Positions 36,205 through 44,849 are shown, numbered from the stretch's first letter. The stretch is 64,000 nucleotides of DNA from Nitrobacter sp039808345 (GCF_047824785.1 NZ_CP181167.1:3596001-3660000), one strand, 5' to 3'. The notes: a model not told the origin generated them from the letters alone. Translations and numbers: made by a program.

Positions 36205-36343
36205 TGAGGTCGATGACGCGCAAATGCGCATCAAGGGCAGTGAAGATATGCTGGAACGGGCAGTTCTCGCTAGCCAAACGGGGCCGGAACTGCGTTCGCG
36301 GATGAGTACCATGTGGCGCGCCGACACGATTCGAACGTGGTGA
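36205..36343 (+). pseudogene. C-terminal tail of a serine recombinase
   Basis: The frame reads VDDAQMRIKGSEDMLERAVLASQTGPELRSRMSTMWRADTIRTW and stops. I recognise the ...QIRIVGSK..LE.AV...... -WRA end typical of large serine recombinases that terminate inside a tRNA gene. The upstream part of the protein is missing. It overlaps the tRNA-Arg-like end at 36314. The short stretch 36007-36200 has only motifs resembling IS21-type ends. Confidence 0.5.
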
Positions 36344-36357
36344 CCTTTGCCTTCGTA
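36314..36357 (-). other. tRNA-Arg 3'-half-like sequence, probable attachment site
   Basis: The minus strand reads TACGAAGGCAAAGGTCACCA then CGTTCGAATCGTG and TCGGCGCGCCA. This matches the anticodon-stem, variable loop, T-arm and acceptor end of an alphaproteobacterial tRNA-Arg, but the 5' half is missing. The recombinase tail reads through it, as expected for a recombinase that uses a tRNA gene as att. Confidence 0.6.
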
Positions 36358-36586
36358 AATCTGTCATTCAATACGGCGCTGCAAGGCAGAGATGTGCCAG
36401 TCTGATGAGAAGTCCATTCTGGCGAAGCTCTGCACTGCCAGCTGGTCGAGGGAACGCAGCGTCAACGCGATCCCGACGTCTCAGAACGTAAAGGATTGCT
36501 GGCCCGGCTCGTATTAGGGCCGAAATTGGGGCCGAAAGCAATCTATCGAAATAGCCCAATGATAATAACATATTATGGCGCAGGAC

Positions 36587-36606
36587 TGGCGGAGAGGGAG
36601 GGATTC
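36587..36606 (-). other. tRNA-Ser 3'-end-like repeat, probable attachment site 2
   Basis: The 20 bp TGGCGGAGAGGGAGGGATTC are identical to 19303-19322 and in the same orientation. They bound a 17.3-kb stretch that carries the recombinase module and the efflux genes. Similarity ends after these 20 bp, so this copy has only the acceptor end. Confidence 0.6.
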
Positions 36607-36667
36607 CAGCCACTATCCTCGCAAGCAATTGAAAAATAACGACTTCTTCAACCGCAAAGTTGGTTTT

Positions 36668-36687
36668 GTGTACCAATGCGGTGTACC
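36668..36687. repeat. Paired GTGTACC repeats next to att-like site 2
   Basis: GTGTACC at 36668 and 36681, the same 13-bp spacing as at 19218/19231. At site 1 the pair lies before the tRNA-like end, here after it. Confidence 0.4.
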
Positions 36688-36809
36688 TAAGTCCGGCCGT
36701 GGCGACCTGTCAACAATCTGATTTCGGCCCAAGACGGCCTGCCCTGCATGGCCCCGCCACCCTCTATCGCGTTTCGCGCGTGCATTTGGTGCCTTCGCGC
36801 TGTCAATCC

Positions 36810-37304
36810 GGTGGGATGATCGCCCAGAGGAAAGGGGCGCCCGATGGCGAATTGATCGTCACCGGTGAGAAGGCCGTGACCGAACGCGCCGAAGGCCTTG
36901 GCGGCGAATTCACCTATTGCACGCTCGGCGATCCTGTCGAACTCGACAAGGTCTTGAGCGGAGAATCCTTGCCGCCCTATCCGGCCATCGGCGCCGCGCT
37001 GTTCCACATGGCGAGCAATCAGTCGCTCAATCCGAAGGCGATCCGCCAGAAGGAATTCTATCTCGGTGAAACCGAAAGCCAGCATGTCTGGCTGATCTAC
37101 AAGCCCGATCTCGACTGGCTGAAAACCCCAGATGCCGCACTGACGCTCGCGCGCGCCAAAGCGTTCGCCGAGGCCAAGCCGGGCAAGCGGCATCTGGTCT
37201 TTGCCCCCGCCCGGTTTGTCAGCCAGAAGATGCTGACCGAGCAGAACATCCCAGTCGAATTCGTACCGTTGCCGTTCGCCCTGTACCGTATCGAACGGAG
37301 CTGA
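36810..37304 (+). pseudogene. mod: Type III restriction-modification methyltransferase (Mod), C-terminal part
   Basis: The fragment carries the conserved C-terminal block of type III Mod proteins: GGEFTYCTLGDPVELDKVLSGESLPPYPAIGAALFHMAS, YLGETESQHVWLIYKPDLDWLK, KPGKRHLVFAPARFVSQKMLTEQ and the end PLPFALYRIERS. The target-recognition and catalytic parts (DPPY, FxGxG) are gone, replaced upstream by unrelated DNA with the GTGTACC repeats. It cannot methylate DNA. The res gene follows four bases later, the normal mod-res order. Confidence 0.75.
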
Positions 37305-37308
37305 CGGC

Positions 37309-38231
37309 ATGTTCCGGGACCTCGATTATCAGAGCCGGGTGATTTCCACGCTCGACACCTATCTCGATGTCCTGAAGGACAAGAAGGCGCGGGCCGACAA
37401 GATCGCCGCATTGGCGGCGGCCGATCCCGATCTCGGCATTCCAATTCCAGATTTCGCGCAGGAAACATGGGACGCATTGAAGGCCGGTGGCAAGTTGCCT
37501 GCCTCGCGCGCCGCCATTCCGTTCTCTCTCCGGACGGACGGCTGCGCGCGGCCGGTGCCGAATGTCGTGCTCAAGGTGCCGACCGGTGGCGGCAAGACCT
37601 GGCTTGCGGTGTCTGCCGTGTCGCGTGTCATGGGAAAATACCTCGATCGCAACACCGGGTTCGTGTTGTGGATCGTGCCGAACGAGGCGATCTACACCCA
37701 GACACTGAAGCATCTGAAGGATCGTCAGCATTCCTATCGGCAGGCGCTCGACCGCGCCGCCGCCGGTCGCGTCCGCATCATGGAAAAGACGGATCGGCTG
37801 GCGGGCCACTCCAGCGAAGTCTGTTCGCTCCGATGTATGAAGACGACTTCAATGGCGAGGAGCGCGACGTCGCGGTTTATCTGGATGGCGATGCTGCGCT
37901 GAGTTGGTGGCATCGGAACGTGGCGCGGTCGCAATATGCCGTGCAGGGCTGGCGCAAGGCGAAGATTTATCCTGACTTCATCTTCGCGGTCGACCGCAAG
38001 GATGGATCATCCCGGATCACCGTTCTCGAAACCAAGGGTGACCAACTCGACAACCTCGATACCGCCTACAAGCGCGAGGTTCTGAGCTTCATGTCCAAGA
38101 ACTTCAGTTGGGACAGTACCGTCCCGGCCGGTACGCTTGAACTGGTCAAGAACACTGGCGAGACGGTGGATATGACGTTGATCCTGATGAGCGAGCAGAA
38201 AACGAAGCTGCCAGAGTATCTGAAACCGTAG
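37309..38231 (+). pseudogene. res: Type III restriction enzyme helicase subunit (Res), internally deleted
   Basis: The N terminus is intact (MFRDLDYQSRVISTLDTYLDVL) through the Walker A motif KVPTGGGKTWLA and WIVPNEAIYTQTLKHL. At about 37803 the reading jumps frame to a C-terminal block QRSLFAPMYEDDFNGEERDVAVYLDGD, YAVQGWRKAKIYPDFIFAVD, VLETKGDQLDN (endonuclease region, with the catalytic E-x-K) and ends LPEYLKP. A normal Res is about 900-1000 residues, so well over half of the helicase core is missing. Both ends are preserved. The subunit cannot translocate or cut. Confidence 0.8.
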
Positions 38232-38548
38232 GGGTGTGACTGACGCTTGGCGATCCGACCGCCGTAAGTGGTGGTTTTATGGCCCTCGAGCCGCTGGGCT
38301 TGTCTGAACATTCGCTGGAGTTGCCGATCGGCATCTGATGACTCGACATCTTCCCCGACCAGAAACGCCACCGACACCCCGAAATGATCGGCCAGACGCG
38401 TGACCAGGGCCATGGATGGATTATCCGCCCTGCCCTTTTCCAATTCCCAGATATGAGCCTTCGAAACTCCGACCGCCTCGGCAACATCTTGCAATGATTG
38501 GTCTTTCGATCTGCGTAGCTTTGCTACCCGCGTTGCCAAACTGCTCAT
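38066..38548 (-). CDS. XRE-family transcriptional regulator, C-terminally truncated
   Basis: The first 90 residues are a clear HTH_3 regulator: MSSLATRVAKLRRSKDQSLQDVAEAVGVSKAHIWELEKGRADNPSMALVTRLADHFGVSVAFLVGED. After QRLEGHK, at about 38275, the frame runs into the antisense of the res tail, so the native C terminus is lost. The DNA-binding domain is complete, and the protein may still work. It is transcribed divergently from the ParB-methyltransferase gene and could regulate that promoter. Confidence 0.75.
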   Translation of the reverse strand: MSSLATRVAKLRRSKDQSLQDVAEAVGVSKAHIWELEKGRADNPSMALVTRLADHFGVSVAFLVGEDVESSDADRQLQRMFRQAQRLEGHKTTTYGGRIAKRQSHPYGFRYSGSFVFCSLIRINVISTVSPVFLTSSSVPAGTVLSQLKFLDMKLRTSRL

Positions 38549-38586
38549 TTTTGCTCTCGATCTGGAATTTTCCCGTTCATTACAGC

Positions 38587-38594
38587 TTACGTAA
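38587..38594. promoter_or_regulatory. Palindrome TTACGTAA between the XRE and methyltransferase genes
   Basis: An 8-bp perfect palindrome lies in the 119-bp divergent promoter region, 39 bp from the XRE start and 74 bp from the methyltransferase start. AT-rich DNA (GTTTTATATATC) follows. A binding site for the XRE regulator is a plausible but untested reading. Confidence 0.3.
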
Positions 38595-38667
38595 CCGTGG
38601 TGCTATTGTAAAACACGCCTTCGTTTTATATATCTTACGACATCGTCTTTTATCGGAGCCTGTCCTT

Positions 38668-39966
38668 ATGCCGAAAGCTCAACTCGAATATCTTTCGATC
38701 GGCGCGCTTCGCCCGTGGCAGCGCAACGCACGAACCCATTCGCGGAAGCAGATTCGGCAAATCGCCGACAGCATCCGCAGGTTTGGCTTTACCAATCCGG
38801 TGCTGGTCGATCGTGAAAATTCCATTCTCGCTGGCCACGGACGGGTTGCTGCCGCTGAACTGCTTTCAATGAGTGAGGTACCCTGCATCAGACTAGAATC
38901 GATGACCGCAGCGGAGAAACGGGCCTACGTCATTGCCGACAACAAGCTGGCGCTGAATGCCGGTTGGGACGAAGAAATCCTGGCGGAAGAGCTCAAGGCG
39001 TTAAGCGAGCTCGACCTTGACTTTGCTCTTACGCTGACCGGATTTGCGGTGGCGGAAATCGACAGCCTGGTCGATGGCTTGATACCGGAAGAAGCCGGCG
39101 ATCCTGCCGAGGACTTATTGCCGCTCAAGGCGCCGTTGCGCTGTCATCGCGGCGATATCTGGCAATTGGGATCTCATCGGCTGATCTGTGGGGATGCTCG
39201 CGATCCCGACACCGTGGCCGCCCTCATGGGTCCAGAGCAGGCGCAGATGGTTTTTACCGATCCACCCTACAATGTTCGGATCGACGGCAATGTCGGTGGT
39301 CTCGGTTCGATCCGGCATCGCGAGTTCGCGATGGCGTCAGGCGAGATGTCGGAACCGGAGTTTACCGGGTTTCTCAAGGCAAGCTTCGGCAATCTCACTC
39401 GCCACTCCATCGATGGTTCGATCCATTACATTTGCATGGACTGGCGCCACATGGCGGAGATGCTGAAGGCGGGCGACGGCATCTACACCGAACTCAAGAA
39501 TCTGATCGTGTGGGCCAAGGACAATGGCGGAATGGGTACATTTTACCGATCACGGCACGAGCTGATATTTGCCTTCAAGAATGGGACTGCCCCACACCAC
39601 AACCACTTTGAGCTGGGCCAGCACGGACGCTACCGAACCAATGTCTGGGAGTATCGCGGCGTCAACACCATGAAAGCAGGCCGGCTCGACGAACTGGCGC
39701 TGCACCCAACCGTGAAGCCGGTCGCGATGATCGCTGACGCGATTAAGGACGTCTCGTCGCGTGGCGGCATCGTCCTGGACCTGTTTGGGGGAAGCGGCTC
39801 AACTCTTATTGCAGCTCACAAAACCGGGCGCCGCGCCTGCATCTGCGAGTATGACCCGATTTATTGCGATCGAATAATCCAGCGCTGGGAGACCTACGCC
39901 AAAGTCGAAGCCGAACAGATCGCTTGCGGGATCCGACCCGACCGCAACCGGGGAACAGCAGCATGA
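38668..39966 (+). CDS. ParB-domain DNA methyltransferase (beta-class), copy 1
   Basis: A 432-residue protein. The N-terminal ParB/Srx-like nuclease-fold domain (LRPWQRNARTHSRKQIRQIADSIRRFGFTNPVLVD...LAGHGRVAAAELL) is followed by a DNA N6-adenine or N4-cytosine methyltransferase. Motif IV (DPPYN, residues 198-202) comes before motif I (LDLFGGSGS, near 373), the beta order. HPTVKPVAMI precedes motif I. ATG 38668 has GGAG upstream. It overlaps the next gene by 4 bp. Such ParB-methylase fusions occur in phages and mobile elements of alphaproteobacteria. A paralogue is at 61898. Confidence 0.92.
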   Translation: MPKAQLEYLSIGALRPWQRNARTHSRKQIRQIADSIRRFGFTNPVLVDRENSILAGHGRVAAAELLSMSEVPCIRLESMTAAEKRAYVIADNKLALNAGWDEEILAEELKALSELDLDFALTLTGFAVAEIDSLVDGLIPEEAGDPAEDLLPLKAPLRCHRGDIWQLGSHRLICGDARDPDTVAALMGPEQAQMVFTDPPYNVRIDGNVGGLGSIRHREFAMASGEMSEPEFTGFLKASFGNLTRHSIDGSIHYICMDWRHMAEMLKAGDGIYTELKNLIVWAKDNGGMGTFYRSRHELIFAFKNGTAPHHNHFELGQHGRYRTNVWEYRGVNTMKAGRLDELALHPTVKPVAMIADAIKDVSSRGGIVLDLFGGSGSTLIAAHKTGRRACICEYDPIYCDRIIQRWETYAKVEAEQIACGIRPDRNRGTAA

Positions 39967-40679
39967 GCCGGCCCGACAAGCCGGCCACCCAACCTAACCT
40001 GCCCTCGAAACGGGCAGACTATGAGGTTGGCTACGCCAAGCCTCCGGTTTCGACCCGATTCCAGCGTGGACAATCCGGCAACCCGTCTGGTCGCCGCAAA
40101 GGGGCGATCAAAAAGCGCACCGCCCTGCCCGCTCTCAACGACGAACGGCTGAAAACCATCATCCTGGAGGAGGCCTACCGTTCGATCAGCATCAACGACC
40201 CGAACGGTCAAATCGACATCCCGATGGCCCAGGCCGTCGTACGCTCGCTCGCCGTCAATGCAGCCAAAGGTAATCAACGGGCTCAACGCCTGTTTACCGA
40301 ACTGCTTACCTCGGTCGAGCGCGACAACAAGAAGCTGCACGATGAATGGTTGAAGACGGCGATCAACTACAAGGCCGAATGGGATGAGGAGCTCGCGCGC
40401 CGCAAGAAATTTGGCATTGAGGCTCCATCTCCGCTTCCTCATCCCGACGATATCATCATTGATATGAACACCGGCTCGGTTCGCATCAAAGGGCCGATGA
40501 CCAAAGAAGACAAAGTCAGATGGGATCAACTGCGCGATCTCAAGGTCTCGATAAAGGAGAATATAAAAGAGATGACGGCGCTTCTCGATACACAGCCGGA
40601 AGACAGAGACCAGATAAAAGCGGAGATCCAGCACTCGCAACGCGTTCTCAAAATGATATCAGCCGTTATCGAAGATTGA
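39963..40679 (+). CDS. DUF5681 domain protein, copy 1
   Basis: A 238-residue protein with the DUF5681 N-terminal motif: VGYAKPPVSTRFQRGQSGNPSGRRKGA, rich in Arg/Gly/Pro. A helical part follows (EEAYRSISINDPNGQIDIPMAQAVVRSLAVNAAKGNQRAQRLFTELL) with a long charged C-terminal stretch ending in a coiled coil. The function is unknown. Genes with this domain commonly follow ParB-methyltransferases and precede phage-like terminase genes; no terminase follows here. Start overlaps the methyltransferase stop (ATGA). Confidence 0.87.
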   Translation: MSRPDKPATQPNLPSKRADYEVGYAKPPVSTRFQRGQSGNPSGRRKGAIKKRTALPALNDERLKTIILEEAYRSISINDPNGQIDIPMAQAVVRSLAVNAAKGNQRAQRLFTELLTSVERDNKKLHDEWLKTAINYKAEWDEELARRKKFGIEAPSPLPHPDDIIIDMNTGSVRIKGPMTKEDKVRWDQLRDLKVSIKENIKEMTALLDTQPEDRDQIKAEIQHSQRVLKMISAVIED

Positions 40680-41049
40680 AATCGTGTCCGATTGAGCCGA
40701 CGGTATGCAGGGGTTACTGCGATTCGCGTAGATGCCGGACCGGCATGTGTTCAGAAACAGCCGCGTCGGGTTGCGGCCCCAGATCACCTGACCGCCCTTG
40801 AGGAATTGATGCGGGCCGATGTCGGAGCGCCGCATCTTCCAGACGGAGTCGTCGTGCTCGCCGTAGAGAATGGGCACACTCTGCCGTGCGAGCGTGGCGA
40901 GACGGATGTGAGATCGAGAAATCGTCCGCTTTTTTACCAATATTGGCGTTGAGCGACGCTTCGTCCGCGAAACCTGGAGTGGGCCCCTGGAGCCGGACGG
41001 GTAAGCAGAGTTGGATTGACCGGGTGGCCGGGCTTTTGGAGAAAAGCCC
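40680..41049. other. Stretch without a recognised gene
   Basis: About 370 bp. The minus strand is open in two frames (for example 40659-41051, with SVPILYGEHDDSVWKMRRSDIGPHQF), which could be a fragment of a real protein, but I cannot name it and no start or ribosome site supports it. Confidence 0.3.
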
Positions 41050-41139
41050 ATGCCGAGACACCGATCCCACAGCGTTGAGTTTAAGCGCCAGGTCGCTCAG
41101 GAGTTTCTGAGTGGCGACCACAGTTTATTACCAGAGTGA
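41050..41139 (+). pseudogene. IS3-family OrfA N-terminal fragment
   Basis: The 29 residues MPRHRSHSVEFKRQVAQEFLSGD match the start of an IS3-type OrfA (MARHKSYS.EFKRQVAQEF-type). Similarity ends there and the frame stops at 41139. It marks the left border of the polysaccharide cluster. Confidence 0.6.
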
Positions 41140-41224
41140 CGTCGTGGAGATTCAAATTTAGAAATCCCTCCCGACGCTCTTGCGCGAGAACAGTTTTCTG
41201 TTGCACCCGCCTGGTTATGCACCT

Positions 41225-41730
41225 TATTTTTGAGTGGGGAGCCAGTTCATGCCTACATCGCTCAAGCCTCGCAAGCTCGTAGCCCTTGATGTTAGCGAGT
41301 TCCTGCTCTATTCGGTCACCACCGAACTGTCGCGCAAGGTGCGATCGCTCACGCTTCAGTCTGCGCGAGAACGCGAGTCGGCCAGATGCACCTTTACGGA
41401 AGTTCGGCCCGATATCATCTTTCATGCCCCGCGCTGAAGCATGTTCCGATCGTCGAGGCTCAGCCATTGGAAGGCTTGTTCACCAACGCCCTTGGAACGC
41501 GCAATGTCGCGGAGGTAGCGCTGGGGGCCGGCGTCGCAGCAATGGTCCTCGTGTCCACTGACAAGGCGGTCAATCCTACACGGGCCACTAATAAGCGGAT
41601 GGCCGAAATGTTCTGCCAAGCAATGGACCTGCCCGACTTTACTCCGGATGCGGAAATTGCGGCGTTGATAAATGCCGGCGGGGCCGATCGTGCTCCTCCC
41701 CTGACGGTTCTCGAGGAAGGCAGACAATGA
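41225..41730 (+). pseudogene. Decayed FlaA1/CapD-type nucleotide-sugar epimerase/dehydratase
   Basis: In broken frames the DNA encodes GSQFMPTSLKPRKLVALDVSEFLLYSVTTELS, then FTEVRPDIIFHA, then (after a one-base loss near 41430) ALKHVPIVEAQPLEGLFTNALGTRNVAEVAL...VLVSTDKAVNPTRATNKRMAEMFCQ, and finally a C-terminal tail ending EEGRQ. These are the SDR landmarks of FlaA1/CapD proteins. The N-terminal membrane part, the start of the Rossmann fold and internal pieces are missing. The stop overlaps the start of the following glycosyltransferase gene (ATGA), so it was once the upstream gene of that operon. Confidence 0.75.
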
Positions 41731-43106
41731 CTGCCCGTTCGTCTGCTGGTCCGGCGATTGATGCAAGGGTATTGCCGAAGACGGTCTCGATGGACGGCGA
41801 GCCGGCCGCCCTAACCAGTACGTCGACCGATTTGCGCGAAACCGCGCCCGGCCTGAAACCGGATGGTCTGCGGATCCTGGTGGTCAGCCAGCATTTCTGG
41901 CCGGAGATCTTGCGGATCAACGAAGTCGTTCGTTCGCTTCGCGCCTGTGGTGCGGATGTCGAGGTGCTGGCCGGCCAGCCCAACTATCCGAAAGGCAAAA
42001 TCTTCGAAGGCTATAGAGCCACCGGCGTCGGATCGGAACGTCATCCATCGGGCTATCTGATCCACAGGGTTCCAGTCGTGCCACGCGGCGACGGCGGCGC
42101 CCTGCGCCGCGTGGCGAACTATGGTTCGTTTGTCCTTTGCGCTCTCCTTTTTGCGCCGTGGCTCACCCGCCGCAAACGATACGACGTGATCTTCGTCTAT
42201 GCGATCTCGCCGATTCTCCAAGGGCTACCGGCGGCTTTTTTGAAGCATCTGAAGGACGCGGTGCTCGTTATCTGGGTTCAGGATCTTTGGCCCGACAGCC
42301 TGGAATCGACTGGGTATGTCCGCAACAAGGCCGCGCTCGCCGCTGTCGCAGCGTTAACGCGTTTCATCTACCGGCGCGCTGATCTCCTGCTTGGCCAATC
42401 GCGAGGGTTCCTCCAGAAGATCCGTGAGTTGGCAGGGCACCGTGTGCCGATCATCTACCATCCTAATCCCGGCGACATCGCCCTAGACGAGAGGGGCGTC
42501 GCCGCTCCGTCTGCGCTCGCAATGGATTCCGGCTGCTTCAATGTTGTTTTCGCCGGTAATCTCGGTTCGGCGCAGGCCCTCGAGACCATCGTCGCGAGCG
42601 CCGAGATGATAGCCGATCCAACGATCCGGATCATCCTCGTCGGTGCGGGAACCCGCTTGACTTGGCTGCGCGAGGAGATCGCACGGCGCGGACTTCGGAA
42701 CCTCGAACTGGTCGGCCAGTATCCCGCCGAGGCGATGCCTGCTATCTTCGCTCAGGCTTCCGCATTGCTCGTAACGCTCGGTCGGGCCGATAATCTCGCC
42801 CTGACCATCCCGAGCAAGATTCCGACTTATCTGGCCGCTGCCCGCCCGATCATCGGCGCTCTCGATGGAGAGGGGGCGGACCTTATCCGCGAGGCGAAGG
42901 CGGGCCTCACCGTTCCGGCTGAAGACGCCGCGGCGCTGGCCTCGGCCATCCTCAACCTGCGGAACCTGCCTGCCGTGCAGCGCGAAGAGATGGGCGTCGC
43001 GGGAAGGGCCTATTTTGACCGGCATCTCGCCCCGTGGCCCTTGGCCCGAGATCTGGTGCGGCATTTTCACGAGGCGATCGGCCGTTCGGGACGAGACGGG
43101 CCCTGA
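41727..43106 (+). CDS. WbuB/WcaI-like family 4 glycosyltransferase
   Basis: A 459-residue GT4 enzyme of GT-B fold. The N-terminal domain shows RILVVSQHFWPEILRINEVVRSLRACGADVEVLAGQPNYPKGKIFEGY and WVQDLWPDSLESTGYV. The C-terminal nucleotide-sugar domain shows VVFAGNLGSAQALETIV and ILVGAGTRL. WbuB of E. coli O26 is described as an L-fucosamine transferase, which fits the neighbouring UDP-FucNAc-type genes; the acceptor is unknown. It overlaps its neighbours on both sides by 1-4 bp, so the cluster is one operon. Confidence 0.87.
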   Translation: MTARSSAGPAIDARVLPKTVSMDGEPAALTSTSTDLRETAPGLKPDGLRILVVSQHFWPEILRINEVVRSLRACGADVEVLAGQPNYPKGKIFEGYRATGVGSERHPSGYLIHRVPVVPRGDGGALRRVANYGSFVLCALLFAPWLTRRKRYDVIFVYAISPILQGLPAAFLKHLKDAVLVIWVQDLWPDSLESTGYVRNKAALAAVAALTRFIYRRADLLLGQSRGFLQKIRELAGHRVPIIYHPNPGDIALDERGVAAPSALAMDSGCFNVVFAGNLGSAQALETIVASAEMIADPTIRIILVGAGTRLTWLREEIARRGLRNLELVGQYPAEAMPAIFAQASALLVTLGRADNLALTIPSKIPTYLAAARPIIGALDGEGADLIREAKAGLTVPAEDAAALASAILNLRNLPAVQREEMGVAGRAYFDRHLAPWPLARDLVRHFHEAIGRSGRDGP

Positions 43107-43978
43107 TGACCAAGAACTCGGATACGACGGTGCTCGTGCTTGGCGCGACCGGAATGCTCGGCAACGCGATGTTTCGCGGCTTTGCCGAAAGCGCCGGCTA
43201 TCGCGCCTTCGGCTCGACGCGCGGGAGAGGGCTGCACGCCCTGTTCCCCGAAACGCTGCGGTCCAATCTTATTAGCGATATCGACGTCGAGAACGTGGAT
43301 GCGCTCGGCAGACTTCTGGTCGACATCAGGCCGGACGTGGTGATCAACTGCGTCGGCCTTATCAAGCAGTTGTCGGAAGCCAAAGATCCGCTTGCTGCAC
43401 TTCCGATCAACGCTGTCCTGCCGCATCGGTTGGCGTGGCTCTGCCGGCTGGCCGGCGCCCGCCTCATCCACATCAGCACCGATTGCGTCTTCGACGGTGC
43501 CAGAGGCAACTATTCCGAAGAGGACCGGCCGAACGCAGGCGATCTCTACGGTCGAAGCAAACGTCTCGGCGAGGTCGATTACGAGAACGTGGTCACGCTG
43601 CGGACCTCAATCATCGGGCATGAGCTGAATAGCACCCATGGCTTGATCTGCTGGTTCCTGGCGCAGTCGGGCAGCGTAAAAGGCTTCACCAGAGCGATCT
43701 TTTCAGGACTGCCGACCGCCGAGCTTATGCGTGTGGTCCGCGATTTCGTCTTGCCCGATCGCTCGCTTCGCGGCCTCTACCATGTATCGGCCGCGCCGAT
43801 CAGCAAATACGAGTTGCTCAAGATCGTCGCTGATAGCTATGGCAGGGCGATCGACATCGCGCCGGACGAGACGCTCGTCATCGACCGTTCGCTCGACTCC
43901 GGCCGCTTCCGCCGCCGGACCGGCTATCGGCCGCCGGAGTGGCCGGCTCTCGTGCGCATCATGCGCGATTTCGGCTGA
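43106..43978 (+). CDS. SDR-family sugar-nucleotide reductase (RmlD/WbjC-like)
   Basis: A 290-residue protein. The Rossmann motif TVLVLGATGMLGNAMFRGF, the NCVGLIKQLSEAKDPLAALPINAVLPHRLA stretch, catalytic Ser in HISTDCVFDG, and YGRSKRLGEV (the YxxxK pair) are present. Known RmlD/FnlB-type enzymes reduce C-4 keto sugars on nucleotides. Between a WbuB-like transferase and CapE/WecB-like genes it most likely reduces an intermediate of the UDP-L-FucNAc pathway. It is intact, unlike the genes either side of it in that pathway. It overlaps the preceding stop by one base. Confidence 0.83.
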   Translation: MTKNSDTTVLVLGATGMLGNAMFRGFAESAGYRAFGSTRGRGLHALFPETLRSNLISDIDVENVDALGRLLVDIRPDVVINCVGLIKQLSEAKDPLAALPINAVLPHRLAWLCRLAGARLIHISTDCVFDGARGNYSEEDRPNAGDLYGRSKRLGEVDYENVVTLRTSIIGHELNSTHGLICWFLAQSGSVKGFTRAIFSGLPTAELMRVVRDFVLPDRSLRGLYHVSAAPISKYELLKIVADSYGRAIDIAPDETLVIDRSLDSGRFRRRTGYRPPEWPALVRIMRDFG

Positions 43979-44007
43979 TTGGGGCTTTCGCAAGGATTGG
44001 AATGCCG

Positions 44008-44561
44008 ATGTTCTCTGGCAAGACACTGCTCGTGACGGCAACGGCAACGTCATGGCATCGCGCGGCTCGGTTATCCCCCTTCTTCTCGAACAGATCCGAC
44101 AGGGTCGTCCTTTGACGGTGACCGACCCGAACATGACGCGCTTCCTCATGTCGCTCGATGAATCGGTCTATCTGGTACTCTATGCCTTCGCGCATGCAAG
44201 ACCGAGTGACATCTTCGTCCAAAAGGCGCCGGCCTCCACGATTGGCGACTTCGCCTCGGCAATCCGCGACCTTCGGGGCTCCGACAGCCCGATCCGGATC
44301 ATCGGAACGCGGCATGGCGAAAAGCTTTACGAGTCGCTGGTGTCGCGGGAGGAGATGGTGAGCGCAGAAGATATCGGCATCTATTACCGTATTCCGGCGG
44401 ACTCGCGGGATCTCAACTACGATAAGTACCTCACCGACGGCATGCGCGAGGTCGCGGAGGAAGTGGACTATACTTCGCACAATACCCGGCGCCTGGACGT
44501 CGAGGGGATCAACGAAGTCCTACGGCAGCTCGATGTCATTCGAGAGGCCATGCATGCTTAA
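44008..44561 (+). pseudogene. CapE/WbjB (FnlA)-type UDP-GlcNAc 4,6-dehydratase, internally deleted
   Basis: ATG 44008 starts MFSGKTLLVT, the exact opening of CapE-type enzymes. After about ten codons the sequence jumps frame to GNVMASRGSVIPLLLEQI, the middle of the protein, and continues to a normal end (IRIIGTRHGEKLYESLVSREE, YYRIPADSRDLNYDKY, YTSHNTRRLDVEGINEVL). About 150-200 residues including the Rossmann core and active site are missing. These enzymes make the first intermediate of UDP-L-FucNAc synthesis, so the pathway is broken here. Confidence 0.83.
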
Positions 44562-44849
44562 GGTCATGACCATTGTCGGGACGCGGCCGGAAATCATCCG
44601 CCTGTCCCGCATCATCGAGACGTTCGATGCGCATTTCGCGCATGTGCTGATCCATACCGGACAGAACTACGACTACGAGCTGAACCAGATCTTCTTCAGC
44701 GAGCTCGGCATCCGCTCGCCCGACTTGTTCCTTAACGCCGCAGGCGAGACGGCTACCACTGCGATCGGCAAGGTCATCACAAGGTGCTGCGTATCGTCCA
44801 AAGCTATACGGAGTTCGTCAACCAGCGTGTCTGGAAGAAGACGAACTGA
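44554..44849 (+). pseudogene. WecB/FnlC-type UDP-N-acetylglucosamine 2-epimerase, internally deleted
   Basis: The first 75 residues are standard (MLKVMTIVGTRPEIIRLSRI, HTGQNYDYELNQIFFSELGI). The sequence then jumps frame at about 44775 to the extreme C terminus, HKVLRIVQSYTEFVNQRVWKK, and the stop at 44849. A normal enzyme has about 370 residues, so roughly 270 are lost. As with the preceding capE gene, both termini remain. It overlaps the capE stop by 8 bp. The 150 bp after it show no gene. Confidence 0.83.

Noticed and set aside
39894..40640. Minus-strand 248-codon frame
   Set aside because: Antisense shadow of the DUF5681 gene, which has clear domain similarity and operon overlap.
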